This document shows positions 17,654 to 26,153 of a stretch of DNA of 64,000 nucleotides, piece by piece; the first letter of the stretch is position 1, and the number at the start of each line of letters is the position of its first letter. Source of the DNA: an uncultured Alistipes sp. (GTDB lineage: Bacteria; Bacteroidota; Bacteroidia; Bacteroidales; Rikenellaceae). The stretch lies in NCBI GenBank assembly GCA_900770635.1, contig CAAGLB010000163.1:103992-167991 (forward strand), given 5' to 3'. Made by a program: the position numbers and the translations under genes. The notes under the pieces were generated by a model. It was not told the origin of the DNA, did no database searches, and worked only from the letters and a program-made list of their open reading frames with translations.

Positions 17654-19594
17654 ATGAATTTGCCTCTTTTGTTTAGAAGGATAATGCTACTTTTTGTAAC
17701 ATCAATGCTTGTGTGCTTTCCATGTTTTGCTAACGACGACCTATATAGCAGGGCACGAAGCGCACAGCGTGGCGGAGAGTACGACGTGGCCATCGAGCAT
17801 TTCAGGAGTTTTCTCGCTGAACAGGTAGTGTGCGATGAGCTTGGCGACGAGCAGCTATTTCTGCGTATCGAGGCGTTGGTGCAGCTGATGAACACCTATC
17901 AGAGTAAGGGTGAGCCCGAGGCGTGCATCGTGGCATTAGACGAGGTTTACGGCTCATCGCCGCTTTTTCAGAAAGAGTGCCTCAGAGATTTCTACTCGGT
18001 GAAGGGTTATGCCTTGTCACGTACCGAGCGCATGAGCGAGGCCGAGCAGACAATGACCAAGGCACTTACCTTGCCTCTTTATCGTGCAACCCCCGAGCGC
18101 TACTTTCGTGACTATGCCTACGCCGCAGCAGTATTTTACAATAATCCCGACTATCAGAAAGAGGTAATCCACTGGTGTCAAGAGGCTTTGCAGCAGGCCC
18201 AGGCGTGCAAGAATACGTCGGGTGCTCAGTGGGTAAAGGCGATGTTGGGCTCGCTATATAAGAAGAATGGACACCTCAATAATGCCTTAGACCTCTTTCA
18301 GCAGAGCAACGAGGAGGCAGCCATGCGTGGCGACGACCTCGGAATAATCAACAGTCTGCACGCACTAACCGACCTATTTCTTTATTGGGATATTCCCGAA
18401 TATGCCAACATCTACGCATCTAAGGCCGTGGGTGTCGAGCAACGCATGACAGCCGAAAATCCTATGGTGTCGGCACAGACTTATATAAACAAAGGTAGGG
18501 TGTTGTATCGCCTTGGGGTGAAGGATTCGGTGGCATACTACACGGCAAAGGCTCGTGAGCTATGCCAGACGCTGCCCTACAATAGTGGCATGGTAGATGT
18601 CGACCTCTTGCACGGCAGCATCATGTCGGAGAGCGATGCTGACTCTATGGCTATTGGCATCGAGGAACTTGAATTGGTGGCCAAGCAGGGCACGTCTATG
18701 AATCGTGCTAAGGCCTATCATCAGCTTGCGCAAACCTATCTGCGACAGCACGATAGCCGCAGGGCGAATGTGGTGTTGGATAGCCTATATACGTTGCTCA
18801 GCTCTGCCGATTCGCCAATGAACATTCGTGCCGACTATGCGCCTATCTTGAACCACTACATCAGGACAAAGAACTATGGCCGTGTGGAGGACTTTCTTGA
18901 ACTTATGCTTCGTGAAGAGCAGGCATTAAGCGAGAAAAAGCTAAACTTCAACCTTATTGAGAGTGTTGTCGATTTGCGAACAGAGCACCAACGACAGCAG
19001 ATTAAGATTCAGCAGCTTAGAGAGGCTAACCAGCGTCTGTGGCTGTTGATAGGCATTGCCATAGCCGTTGTCGTTGCTCTCGTTGTAGTTGTGCTTCTCA
19101 TCTACCAGAAGCGTCGCTTCACAACACAGATACGCCGAGCCGAGGAGAGGTTTGCGCTGTTGGCTCAGGAGCTCAACCAGACGACCATTGAGAAGGAGAA
19201 GATAGCTCAGGACATTAAGGAGTTTTTGCAGGATAACGACAACCGTCAGGAGATGGAGACGTTGACACCATTTATCCTTAGGGAGAGTGGCGAGACTAAG
19301 TTCCGCCAATGCTTCGAGCTGCTCTATCCGTTGTTCCTGCACCGCCTGCGTGAGCGAGTGCCCTCTATAACTCGTCGTGAGGAGCTTCTGTCGATGCTCA
19401 TAGTTCTTAAACAGGGCAACAAGGAGATTGCCGAGCTCTTGGCTATAGCTCCACGCAGCGTATTGATGCTTCGCCACCGCTTCCGCCAGAAGATAGGAAT
19501 GACAACCGAGTATCCGCTCGAAAACTTTATCGACGACATCTTGGAATCAAATGACCAAGCGGCCGACGCCCCTAACGATAGTCAAAAGCAGTAG
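17654..19594 (+). CDS. Membrane-anchored TPR protein with LuxR-like C-terminal HTH; probable fimbrial regulator
   Basis: This 646-residue protein starts with a signal peptide (about residues 1-26). TPR-type helices run to about 440, followed by a single membrane helix at about 460-482 (LLIGIAIAVVVALVVVVLLIY), a charged coiled coil (REEQ/EERFALLAQEL) and a C-terminal helix-turn-helix at about 585-615 (NKEIAELLAIAPRSVLMLRHRF). The layout implies periplasmic sensing with cytoplasmic DNA binding. It diverges from the fimbrial operon across one shared 340-nt region, so control of fimbriation is the natural inference. No response-regulator receiver domain is present. Confidence 0.8.
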   Translation: MNLPLLFRRIMLLFVTSMLVCFPCFANDDLYSRARSAQRGGEYDVAIEHFRSFLAEQVVCDELGDEQLFLRIEALVQLMNTYQSKGEPEACIVALDEVYGSSPLFQKECLRDFYSVKGYALSRTERMSEAEQTMTKALTLPLYRATPERYFRDYAYAAAVFYNNPDYQKEVIHWCQEALQQAQACKNTSGAQWVKAMLGSLYKKNGHLNNALDLFQQSNEEAAMRGDDLGIINSLHALTDLFLYWDIPEYANIYASKAVGVEQRMTAENPMVSAQTYINKGRVLYRLGVKDSVAYYTAKARELCQTLPYNSGMVDVDLLHGSIMSESDADSMAIGIEELELVAKQGTSMNRAKAYHQLAQTYLRQHDSRRANVVLDSLYTLLSSADSPMNIRADYAPILNHYIRTKNYGRVEDFLELMLREEQALSEKKLNFNLIESVVDLRTEHQRQQIKIQQLREANQRLWLLIGIAIAVVVALVVVVLLIYQKRRFTTQIRRAEERFALLAQELNQTTIEKEKIAQDIKEFLQDNDNRQEMETLTPFILRESGETKFRQCFELLYPLFLHRLRERVPSITRREELLSMLIVLKQGNKEIAELLAIAPRSVLMLRHRFRQKIGMTTEYPLENFIDDILESNDQAADAPNDSQKQ

Positions 19595-19638
19595 ACTATT
19601 TGCAAAGGTCGGTGTGAGCAAATGTGCCTAAGGCGCAG

Positions 19639-20106
19639 CTACATCATCTCTACGATGCGCTCGAGCCACTCTTGGTCGACATGGTCGAATGTGGCAAGGT
19701 GCTCGCTGTCGATGTCCAATACCGCAACAATGGTGTTGTCGTGCCATACGGGAACGACAATCTCGCTACGTGAGAGCGAGCTGCAAGCGATATGTCCTGG
19801 AAACTTGTCGACATCCTCAACAAGCTGTGTGCGTCCCTCGCTCCATGCTGTGCCACACACGCCCCTGCCTCGGGCTATGCGTGTGCAGGCCATAGGGCCT
19901 TGAAACGGGCCGAGCACCAACTCGTCGCCAACAACACGATAGAAGCCTGTCCACCAGAAGCCAAAGGTGTGGTGGATCATGGCCGCAACATTTGCCATGT
20001 TGGCAATAGTGTCGCTCTCGGCGCTTACAACGGCGGCTATCTGCTTGTATAGCAACTCATATTTTTCGTGTTTGCCACCCTCGGCAATAATCATGTTTTC
20101 GGCCAT
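19639..20106 (-). CDS. Free methionine-(R)-sulfoxide reductase-type GAF protein
   Basis: This 155-residue single GAF-domain protein has the fRMsr cysteines in CTRIARGRGVCGTA (about residues 84 and 94) and IACSS (about 118), plus FWWTGFYRV and VAVLDIDSEH. The family reduces free Met-(R)-sulfoxide with thioredoxin in the cytoplasm. It is convergent with the regulator gene and is likely its own transcription unit. Confidence 0.88.
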   Translation of the reverse strand: MAENMIIAEGGKHEKYELLYKQIAAVVSAESDTIANMANVAAMIHHTFGFWWTGFYRVVGDELVLGPFQGPMACTRIARGRGVCGTAWSEGRTQLVEDVDKFPGHIACSSLSRSEIVVPVWHDNTIVAVLDIDSEHLATFDHVDQEWLERIVEMM

Positions 20107-20140
20107 AGTGTGTTGTTATGTGGCTTAAAATAGAATTTCT

Positions 20141-20180
20141 ACGAAAAGAGCCTGTCCAAACTTAATTGCTGGATAGGCTC
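20141..20180 (-). terminator. Terminator of panCD
   Basis: On the minus strand, GAGCCTATCCA (20180-20170) pairs with TGGACAGGCTC (20158-20148), followed by TTTTCGT. It lies 25 nt after the panD stop. Confidence 0.8.
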
Positions 20181-20205
20181 TCAATCTATTGGTTTTCTGC
20201 GTGTT

Positions 20206-20556
20206 TTATAGCAGACGATTTGTGCGCTCGTCGGGGAATACCACCTTAGGCTGGAAGGTCTTAGCCTCCTCGAAGTCCATGAAGCCGTAGCCCATGATGA
20301 TGACGATGTCGCCAACAGCGGTCTTGCGTGCTGCTGCGCCATTAAGACAGATGCAGCCGCTGCCACGCTCACCCTTGATGACATAGGTCTCGATGCGCTC
20401 GCCGTTATTGTTGTTTACGATCTGCACCTTCTCTCCTTCAATGAGGCCTGCTGCGTCCATTAGGTCCTCGTCGATGGTGATGCTACCCACATAGTTGAGA
20501 TTCGCCTCGGTAACACGTACTCGGTGAATCTTCGATTTCATTCTCTCGATATACAT
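20206..20556 (-). CDS. panD: Aspartate 1-decarboxylase
   Basis: This 116-residue protein makes beta-alanine from L-aspartate for pantothenate synthesis. MKSKIHRVRVTEANLNYVGS and ITIDEDLMDAAGL are diagnostic. The Gly-Ser in YVGS is the self-cleavage site that forms the catalytic pyruvoyl group, and NGAAAR is the conserved substrate loop. The longer open frame reaches 20667 but overlaps panC; the ATG at 20556 gives the family length and lies 19 nt after the panC stop. A second ATG at 20541 is possible. Confidence 0.95.
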   Translation of the reverse strand: MYIERMKSKIHRVRVTEANLNYVGSITIDEDLMDAAGLIEGEKVQIVNNNNGERIETYVIKGERGSGCICLNGAAARKTAVGDIVIIMGYGFMDFEEAKTFQPKVVFPDERTNRLL

Positions 20557-20575
20557 AGCTTGGGTGAATGTTTCG

Positions 20576-21412
20576 TTACTTAATCTTGATGTTGTCGATA
20601 AGGCGGATGTTGCCAGCCTGAATAGCGCAACAACCCTGAATACGCTCCGACTCATCCCAGCTCTCAACCTTCTGCATTGTTGCAGCGTCGACAGCCTCGA
20701 AGTAGATAGTCTTCAACAATGGATTAGAGTCGATGGTTGCCACAACCCACTCGGTAAGCTCCGCAGGAGTCATCGTCGCCATCTTCTCTGAGCACTGCTT
20801 GATGGTGGCGTAGATGTGTGGTGCTGCCTTGCGGTGCTCAGGTGTGAGAAGCTCGTTGCGTGATGATAGGGCAAGGCCATCCTCGCCACGAACGATGGCG
20901 CACTCAACAATCTCGATGTCTATGCCAAGCTGCTTTACCATAGCCTTTATTACTGCAATCTGCTGGAAGTCCTTCTCGCCGAAGTATGCACGCTTAGGGT
21001 TTACCAACGCAAAGAGGCGGCTTACCACCTGTGCAACGCCATTGAAGTGGCCTGGGCGTGTAGCACCCTCCATTACCTTGTCGATGAGTCCGAAGTCGAA
21101 CTGACGGGTATCTGGCTCGGGATATATGTCCTCGACCGATGGCATAAATACTATGTCGGCACCTGCAGCCTCCAAGATGGCGCAGTCGGCCTCTGGGGTA
21201 CGAGGGTAATTTTTAAGGTCGTTCTTGTCGTTAAACTGTGTAGGATTTACGAATACGCTCACTACAACCGTGTCGTTCTCCTTGCGCGCACGCTCCACCA
21301 ATGAACGGTGGCCAGCGTGAAGTGCACCCATTGTGGGCACAAAGCCTACGCCCTCCTTAGGGCAGTTGGCCAATGCTGCATTTAGATCAGCTACTCTGTT
21401 TACTACAATCAT
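20576..21412 (-). CDS. panC: Pantothenate synthetase
   Basis: This 278-residue cytoplasmic enzyme condenses pantoate and beta-alanine using ATP. It shows GFVPTMGALHAGHRSLVERA with the HxGH nucleotide-binding motif, VVVSVFVNPTQF, YFGEKDFQQ and LALSSRNELLT. It is first of a two-gene operon with panD, so the two steps that join aspartate to pantothenate are co-expressed. Confidence 0.97.
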   Translation of the reverse strand: MIVVNRVADLNAALANCPKEGVGFVPTMGALHAGHRSLVERARKENDTVVVSVFVNPTQFNDKNDLKNYPRTPEADCAILEAAGADIVFMPSVEDIYPEPDTRQFDFGLIDKVMEGATRPGHFNGVAQVVSRLFALVNPKRAYFGEKDFQQIAVIKAMVKQLGIDIEIVECAIVRGEDGLALSSRNELLTPEHRKAAPHIYATIKQCSEKMATMTPAELTEWVVATIDSNPLLKTIYFEAVDAATMQKVESWDESERIQGCCAIQAGNIRLIDNIKIK

Positions 21413-21435
21413 AATTCGTTGATGAATTGATGCGA

Positions 21436-21465
21436 CAAAGTTACAAACTTCTATGAAGATAGCAA
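21436..21465 (-). promoter_or_regulatory. Promoter of panCD
   Basis: On the minus strand, TAACTTTG (21443-21436) lies 19 nt after a TTG (21465-21463), about 24 nt before the panC start codon. Confidence 0.6.
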
Positions 21466-21506
21466 GTAATAAAGGCGAAAATATGATGTTTTTACCCTCT
21501 GACTAT

Positions 21507-21953
21507 CTATTTTGCGTGTGGAAAGGACTTTATAGGGCTATATTTCTCGCCGTCGTGCTCGTAGCAGTATGTTGCAATGCCATTTGTCAGGGCTATATAT
21601 CGACAACCAAGCACCGAGTTGTAGCGCACCACCTGGCGCAAGACCTCGTCGCCAATCTTTATGTTTGGCTCTTTGCACTCTACGACCAGGAGCGGACGCA
21701 TGTCGTCGCCCATCACAACTATGTCGGCACGTTGTGCCATGCCGTTAATGTTTACGGGATGCTCCTCGACGATAAGCTGTGGCTGGAAACTACACTCCGT
21801 GCGCAGATACTCTACCACATGGCGGCGCACCCACTCCTCGGGTGTGAGCACTAACCAGCGACCACGCACCGCATCGAATATCTCGGTGCGGCCATTTGCC
21901 GAGCGTCGTGCACGCAGATGTATAGGCGGAAAGTTGAGCGTAGGGTAGTCCAT
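21507..21953 (-). CDS. Stand-alone HsdR N-terminal-like (PD-(D/E)XK) protein
   Basis: This 148-residue protein matches the N-terminal nuclease domain of type I restriction R subunits. RADIVVMGDDMRPLLVVECKEP provides the D...ExK core (Asp near 76, Glu-Cys-Lys near 92-94), and VLRQVVRYNSVLGCRYIALTNG follows. Short stand-alone copies with no helicase are common in Bacteroidetes and are probably not restriction enzymes; their role is unknown. It is divergent from the FISUMP-like gene. Confidence 0.75.
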   Translation of the reverse strand: MDYPTLNFPPIHLRARRSANGRTEIFDAVRGRWLVLTPEEWVRRHVVEYLRTECSFQPQLIVEEHPVNINGMAQRADIVVMGDDMRPLLVVECKEPNIKIGDEVLRQVVRYNSVLGCRYIALTNGIATYCYEHDGEKYSPIKSFPHAK

Positions 21954-22060
21954 AATTGTTTAATCTTAATGGCAAAAATACAAATAAATTCTCGTAATAT
22001 CTCATAATTTTATTAATTTTGTGGTGTAGTCTACCTTTAATCATTATAAACTACAATCTT

Positions 22061-23968
22061 ATGAAACGAATTATTGTTGCCATCGTAGTGTTGCTCCTCG
22101 CCCTTAGCGCTACGGATATTAGTGCTCAGCGACGCCCTAAGTCTAAGTCTGCACCCAAGCAGCCATTTGCCATGTTGGAGCAGCAACCCGAGCCTTTTCA
22201 GCCTACAAAGGTTGTCGAGCGATCGGCAGATGATCCCCTCACAGGCAAGCATAACTACTACTATGAGTGGGTAGACCTCGGCTTGCCATCTGGCCTAAGA
22301 TGGGCAGCATGTAACTATCGTGCTTCGAGCCCTACAGATGCAGGCGACTATTACGGCTGGGGCGATAGTACCCCAAGAGTGGAGTATTCGCGCGAAGTGA
22401 GCAAGAGCTTAGGTAAGGATATTGGCGACATCTCGAACAACCTCGCCTATGACGATGTTCGAAGGGCGTGGGGACGTGGCTGGCGAATACCTACGTTGGA
22501 CGATTTCCGTGAGCTTGTGACCTTTTGCAATAGCGAGTATGTCGAGATTAATGGTTGCTATGGCATGCAGTTTACCAGCCGTGTTAATGGTCAATCGATA
22601 TTCTTGCCGTTGACGGGATACAAGGAGAATTGGAATTTTATGGATGCTCAGGTCGAGGGACTCTATTGGACCTCTACGCCTCGCTCCGAGGATAATACCG
22701 ATGCACATGTCTATCGTTTCAACTCTACGCTTAGCGGCTTTGGCTGGGCACAGCGTCATCTGGGCTTGTGCTTGCGCCCTGTGATGGACTATGTCAAGAT
22801 CGAGAAGATTCCTGCTACTCGAGCTAAGGAGAATGGCCATGAGTGGATCGACCTCGGACTGCCCTCGGGCACATGTTGGGCTTTGTGCAATGTCGATGCT
22901 GTGAAGCCCTCGCAGGCGGGTAAGCTCTATGCGTGGGGCGAGCTTGCGTCGAAGACCACCTATAGCGCTGCAACAAGCAAGTATAACGACCAGAGGCTTG
23001 GCGACATCTCGGGAAATGCTAAGTACGATGTTGCTACGGCTAAGTGGGGTGGCCTCTGGCGAATGCCTACCGCCGAGGAGTTTCATGAGCTCCTTGTCTA
23101 CTGTGACTGGGTGTACGAGAAGCTGGATGGTCGTTGGGGTGTTAAGCTCACAAGCTCGGTAAATGGTGCTACAATCTTCCTGCCCACAACGGGTTATAAG
23201 TGGGATAACGAGATATTCAACCCTAATGGCTGCGGCAACTATTGGACATCTACGCAGTGTCGTGATAACAACGCTGTGCATTGCTATAACTATGGAGCTG
23301 CCCTTGGCGAGATGTCATCTAATGCCATACATGCGGGCTTGGCTATACGTCCTGTGATTAGCAAGGGAAGCCATGTAGAGTCCCCCGTGTCGGGCATTAC
23401 TAACGACCACAAGTGGGTGGATCTCGGTCTGCCATCGGCAACGAAGTGGGCAACATGCAACCTTGGTGCTGAGTGGCCCGAGCGCCCAGGTTCGCATTAT
23501 GCCTGGGGCGAGATCTACCCTATAAACATAAAGATGAAAAATCGCAATAGCATGGAGCGAGTGCATATCTACGAGGGCATCGCTGGTGATGTGCGCTACG
23601 ACGCAGCCACTGTGGCGTGGGGTAGCGAGTGGCAGATGCCTACACGTGAGCAGTTCCAGGAGTTGTTGGATAACTGCACATGGGAGTGGACGAGGATGTG
23701 TCGCTCGAATGGCTATAAGGTGACGAGCAAGATAAATGGCAACTGGATATTCTTGCCATGTGGCGGTACGTATAGCGGTACTCCATATTATGAGTATGAA
23801 TTTGCTGGCGACATCGATCGTTATAGTGCCTATTGGACATCTACGCCAGCAAGCAAAGAGTATGGCAACGAGTCGTATAGCCTCTCGTTCAACTACTTAG
23901 ATAGCGGCTTTTATCTTGGTTGCGGCTATCGCACCCGAGGCTATAGCATTCGACCAGTAACAAAATAG
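22061..23968 (+). CDS. Secreted triple-repeat FISUMP-like protein
   Basis: From the ATG at 22061 the product has about 635 residues with a signal peptide (ending ISAQ). Upstream in-frame codons (22019-22060) lie in the leader. Three tandem copies of a roughly 190-residue domain follow, each with WVDLGLPSG-type (DLGLPS), YGWGD/YAWGE, W-R-MPT-EF-EL and YWTSTP/IRPV motifs, beginning near residues 70, 260 and 455. These match the Fibrobacter-paralogous (FISUMP) or lectin-like secreted domain. A surface or carbohydrate-related function is inferred; it is not known for this protein. Confidence 0.75.
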   Translation: MKRIIVAIVVLLLALSATDISAQRRPKSKSAPKQPFAMLEQQPEPFQPTKVVERSADDPLTGKHNYYYEWVDLGLPSGLRWAACNYRASSPTDAGDYYGWGDSTPRVEYSREVSKSLGKDIGDISNNLAYDDVRRAWGRGWRIPTLDDFRELVTFCNSEYVEINGCYGMQFTSRVNGQSIFLPLTGYKENWNFMDAQVEGLYWTSTPRSEDNTDAHVYRFNSTLSGFGWAQRHLGLCLRPVMDYVKIEKIPATRAKENGHEWIDLGLPSGTCWALCNVDAVKPSQAGKLYAWGELASKTTYSAATSKYNDQRLGDISGNAKYDVATAKWGGLWRMPTAEEFHELLVYCDWVYEKLDGRWGVKLTSSVNGATIFLPTTGYKWDNEIFNPNGCGNYWTSTQCRDNNAVHCYNYGAALGEMSSNAIHAGLAIRPVISKGSHVESPVSGITNDHKWVDLGLPSATKWATCNLGAEWPERPGSHYAWGEIYPINIKMKNRNSMERVHIYEGIAGDVRYDAATVAWGSEWQMPTREQFQELLDNCTWEWTRMCRSNGYKVTSKINGNWIFLPCGGTYSGTPYYEYEFAGDIDRYSAYWTSTPASKEYGNESYSLSFNYLDSGFYLGCGYRTRGYSIRPVTK

Positions 23969-23975
23969 ATTGAAT

Positions 23976-24452
23976 ATGGAAAATATAGTTGTAGATGTTC
24001 AGGAGCGTGTTGAGCGTGCTCAGAACTATTTTAAGGCGGGGTATAACTGTGCCCAGGCTGTTGTCATGGCATTCGACGATGTTATGCAGATGAGCCCCGA
24101 GGCGCTTGCTCGCCTTGCTGCATCGTTTGGTGGTGGCATGGGACGTATGCGTGAGGTGTGTGGCACGGTCAGCGGCATGGCATTTTTGGCGGGCGCTATT
24201 AAACCCTCGGCCGATCCGAGTAACCTCGAGGAGCGTAAGGAGAACTATGCCCTCGTGCAGAAGTTTGCTGATAGCTTTCGTCAGGAGAATGGCGATATAG
24301 TGTGCCGCAGATTGCTGGGCTTAGAGCCTATGGCCGAGCGTGCGGAGACAGCTATGCCCTCGGAGCGTACTGCGGAGTACTATCGCAAGCGCCCATGTGT
24401 CGAGTATGTAGGCTCAGCTGCCCGCATCGTTGCCGAGCATCTGGCCAAGTAG
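23976..24452 (+). CDS. C_GCAxxG_C_C family protein
   Basis: This protein of about 158 residues has the cysteine spacing that defines the family: GYNCAQAV, REVCGTVSGM, IVCRRLLG and RPCVEYV. The conserved cysteines suggest a metal or redox centre, but no reaction is established. The ATG at 23976 is preferred; a TTG two codons earlier (23970) is also in frame. It lies 7 nt after the FISUMP-like gene and may be co-transcribed with it. Confidence 0.85.
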   Translation: MENIVVDVQERVERAQNYFKAGYNCAQAVVMAFDDVMQMSPEALARLAASFGGGMGRMREVCGTVSGMAFLAGAIKPSADPSNLEERKENYALVQKFADSFRQENGDIVCRRLLGLEPMAERAETAMPSERTAEYYRKRPCVEYVGSAARIVAEHLAK

Positions 24453-24495
24453 GGTAAGCGGAATATTTGTAGCTTTAATATGCTGATTTTTTTAG

Positions 24496-25824
24496 ATGAA
24501 AACACATGTAACAAATAAGGAGATCTGGAGTATTGCGTTGCCGATAATGTTGGGTAACATGGCTCAAACTATTATTAACTTTACCGATACAGCATTTTTG
24601 GGACACCTTGGCGTTGTTGCTTTGGGTGCTTCGATGCTTGCGGGTCTCTTCTATTTTGTTTTTACAACTGTAGCTGCGGGCTTTGCAGTGGGAGTTCAAA
24701 TTATCATTGCACGTCGTTTTGGTGAGAAAAACTATGGTCGTGTGGGAGTAATCTTTCAGCATGGTTCTCTCTTTGTATTGGTGTTGGGGTGTCTGTTATT
24801 ATCGGTATTATACCTCTTCTCCGACCACCTTTTGCTATGGCTTATCGACTCGCAAAACATATATGAGGCCTCGCTCGATTATATCAAATACCGCCAATTT
24901 GGAATTATATTCGTCTGCTTCAACTTTCTCTATCGAGCGTTGTATGTGGGCATATCTACTACTAAGGTAATCACATATTCTACGATAATTATGGCTATCG
25001 TAAATATATGTTTGGATTACTGCTTGATATTTGGTAATTGGGGTTTCCCCAAGATGGGTGTTGCTGGTGCGGCGTTAGCGTCGTTTGCTGCTGAGATATC
25101 AGCCTTTGTGTTCTTCTCAGTATATAGCTATGTCACATTGCGAGGTAAGAGCTTCGGTATGTATAAACTGCATGGTATTGAGCCTGAGTTGATGAGTAGA
25201 ATCCTAAAAATATCGACACCTACAATGGTGCAAAAGCTTCTCTCTTTTGGCGTGTGGTTTATCTTTTTTGTACTTATAGAGAAGATGGGCGAGACAGCTA
25301 CCGGAATCTCGTCCATTACACGAAGCATATATATGATTCTTATTACGCCATGTTTTGCGTTTTCGACCACCACAAATACGCTTGTGAGTAGGGTTATTGG
25401 CGAGGGCCACTCCGATCAGGTGTTTTCCACAGTTGGCAAAGTTCTGAAGAACTGTCTGCTGTGTACAATACCTATTGTGGCGATTGTCGCTATCTTCCCG
25501 GTGAACATCGCCTCTATCTATACTGATGATCTGAACTTTGCACATCTTGTTGTGCCGTCAATTATTGTGATATGTAGTGGCACAATATTTCAAGGCATCG
25601 GCAATGCCTATTTCGAGGCTGTTTCGGGTACGGGCAACACCTCGGCAGCTCTCTATCTCGAGTCTGTCATTTTGGTTGTCTACGTACTTTTCATAGTGGT
25701 CATGACTAACCTTACTACTGAGGTGGCGTGGGTTTGGACTGCTGAGATACTTTATGGTGTGCTACTTGGAATATTATGTTCGTTGTATATGAAATATGCC
25801 AAGTGGAACCAGAAGCGAATCTGA
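24496..25824 (+). CDS. MATE-family multidrug/cation antiporter
   Basis: This 442-residue protein has about 12 membrane helices in two homologous halves. The family motifs are visible in IALPIMLGNMAQTIINFTDTAFLG, read over residues 14-38, and in the second half near STPTMVQKLLSFGVWFIFF. MATE transporters export drugs or metabolites with Na+ or H+. It stands alone 43 nt after the C_GCAxxG gene. Confidence 0.9.
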   Translation: MKTHVTNKEIWSIALPIMLGNMAQTIINFTDTAFLGHLGVVALGASMLAGLFYFVFTTVAAGFAVGVQIIIARRFGEKNYGRVGVIFQHGSLFVLVLGCLLLSVLYLFSDHLLLWLIDSQNIYEASLDYIKYRQFGIIFVCFNFLYRALYVGISTTKVITYSTIIMAIVNICLDYCLIFGNWGFPKMGVAGAALASFAAEISAFVFFSVYSYVTLRGKSFGMYKLHGIEPELMSRILKISTPTMVQKLLSFGVWFIFFVLIEKMGETATGISSITRSIYMILITPCFAFSTTTNTLVSRVIGEGHSDQVFSTVGKVLKNCLLCTIPIVAIVAIFPVNIASIYTDDLNFAHLVVPSIIVICSGTIFQGIGNAYFEAVSGTGNTSAALYLESVILVVYVLFIVVMTNLTTEVAWVWTAEILYGVLLGILCSLYMKYAKWNQKRI

Positions 25825-25911
25825 TGGTGTTGCCTATCTGTTCGTTGTAGTCGCCATTAAGCCCCCCCATCACCGTCCTCCTCACATCTGCAATGTCGTT
25901 ATAGGGTAGAA

Positions 25912-25941
25912 TAAAAAAAGCACCTCGGAAATCCGAAGTGC
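25912..25941 (-). terminator. Terminator of tRNA-Met
   Basis: On the minus strand, GCACTTCGGA and TCCGAGGTGC form a stem (25941-25920) followed by TTTTTTTAT, directly after the tRNA CCA end. Confidence 0.85.
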
Positions 25942-25943
25942 CT

Positions 25944-26020
25944 TGGTAGCGAGAGAGAGACTTGAACTCTCGACCTCATGATTATGAATCATGCGCTCTA
26001 ACCAGCTGAGCTATCTCGCC
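25944..26020 (-). tRNA. tRNA-Met (anticodon CAT)
   Basis: The 77-nt gene has a GGCGAGA/TCTCGCT acceptor stem with a G-T pair at 1-72, anticodon loop TTCATAA, a T-arm with TTCAAGT, and an encoded CCA. The CAT anticodon could also belong to lysidine-modified tRNA-Ile2. The rest of 25825-26153 holds only this gene and two terminators. Confidence 0.95.
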
Positions 26021-26096
26021 ATTGCTCTAAAAGCGAGTGCAAAGATAAGAACAATTTTTTATTCTGCAAACTTTTTAGTGACTTTTTTTAATCTTT

Positions 26097-26133
26097 TTTA
26101 AAAAATAGGGTGTCAACCCGAAGATTGACACCC
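26097..26133 (-). terminator. Terminator of the lipoprotein operon
   Basis: GGGTGTCAA/TTGACACCC forms a 9-bp stem (26108-26116 with 26125-26133), followed on the minus strand by a T-rich run, 20 nt after the last lipoprotein stop. Confidence 0.85.
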
Positions 26134-26153
26134 CAAATCACTATAATCGAGGC

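Noticed and set aside
21453..21854. Plus-strand frame opposite the HsdR-N-like gene
   Set aside because: The minus-strand product has a clear nuclease core; the plus-strand frame has no family features.
22409..23281. Long minus-strand frame opposite the FISUMP-like gene
   Set aside because: It is a codon-bias shadow of the repetitive plus-strand gene, without start context or recognisable domains.
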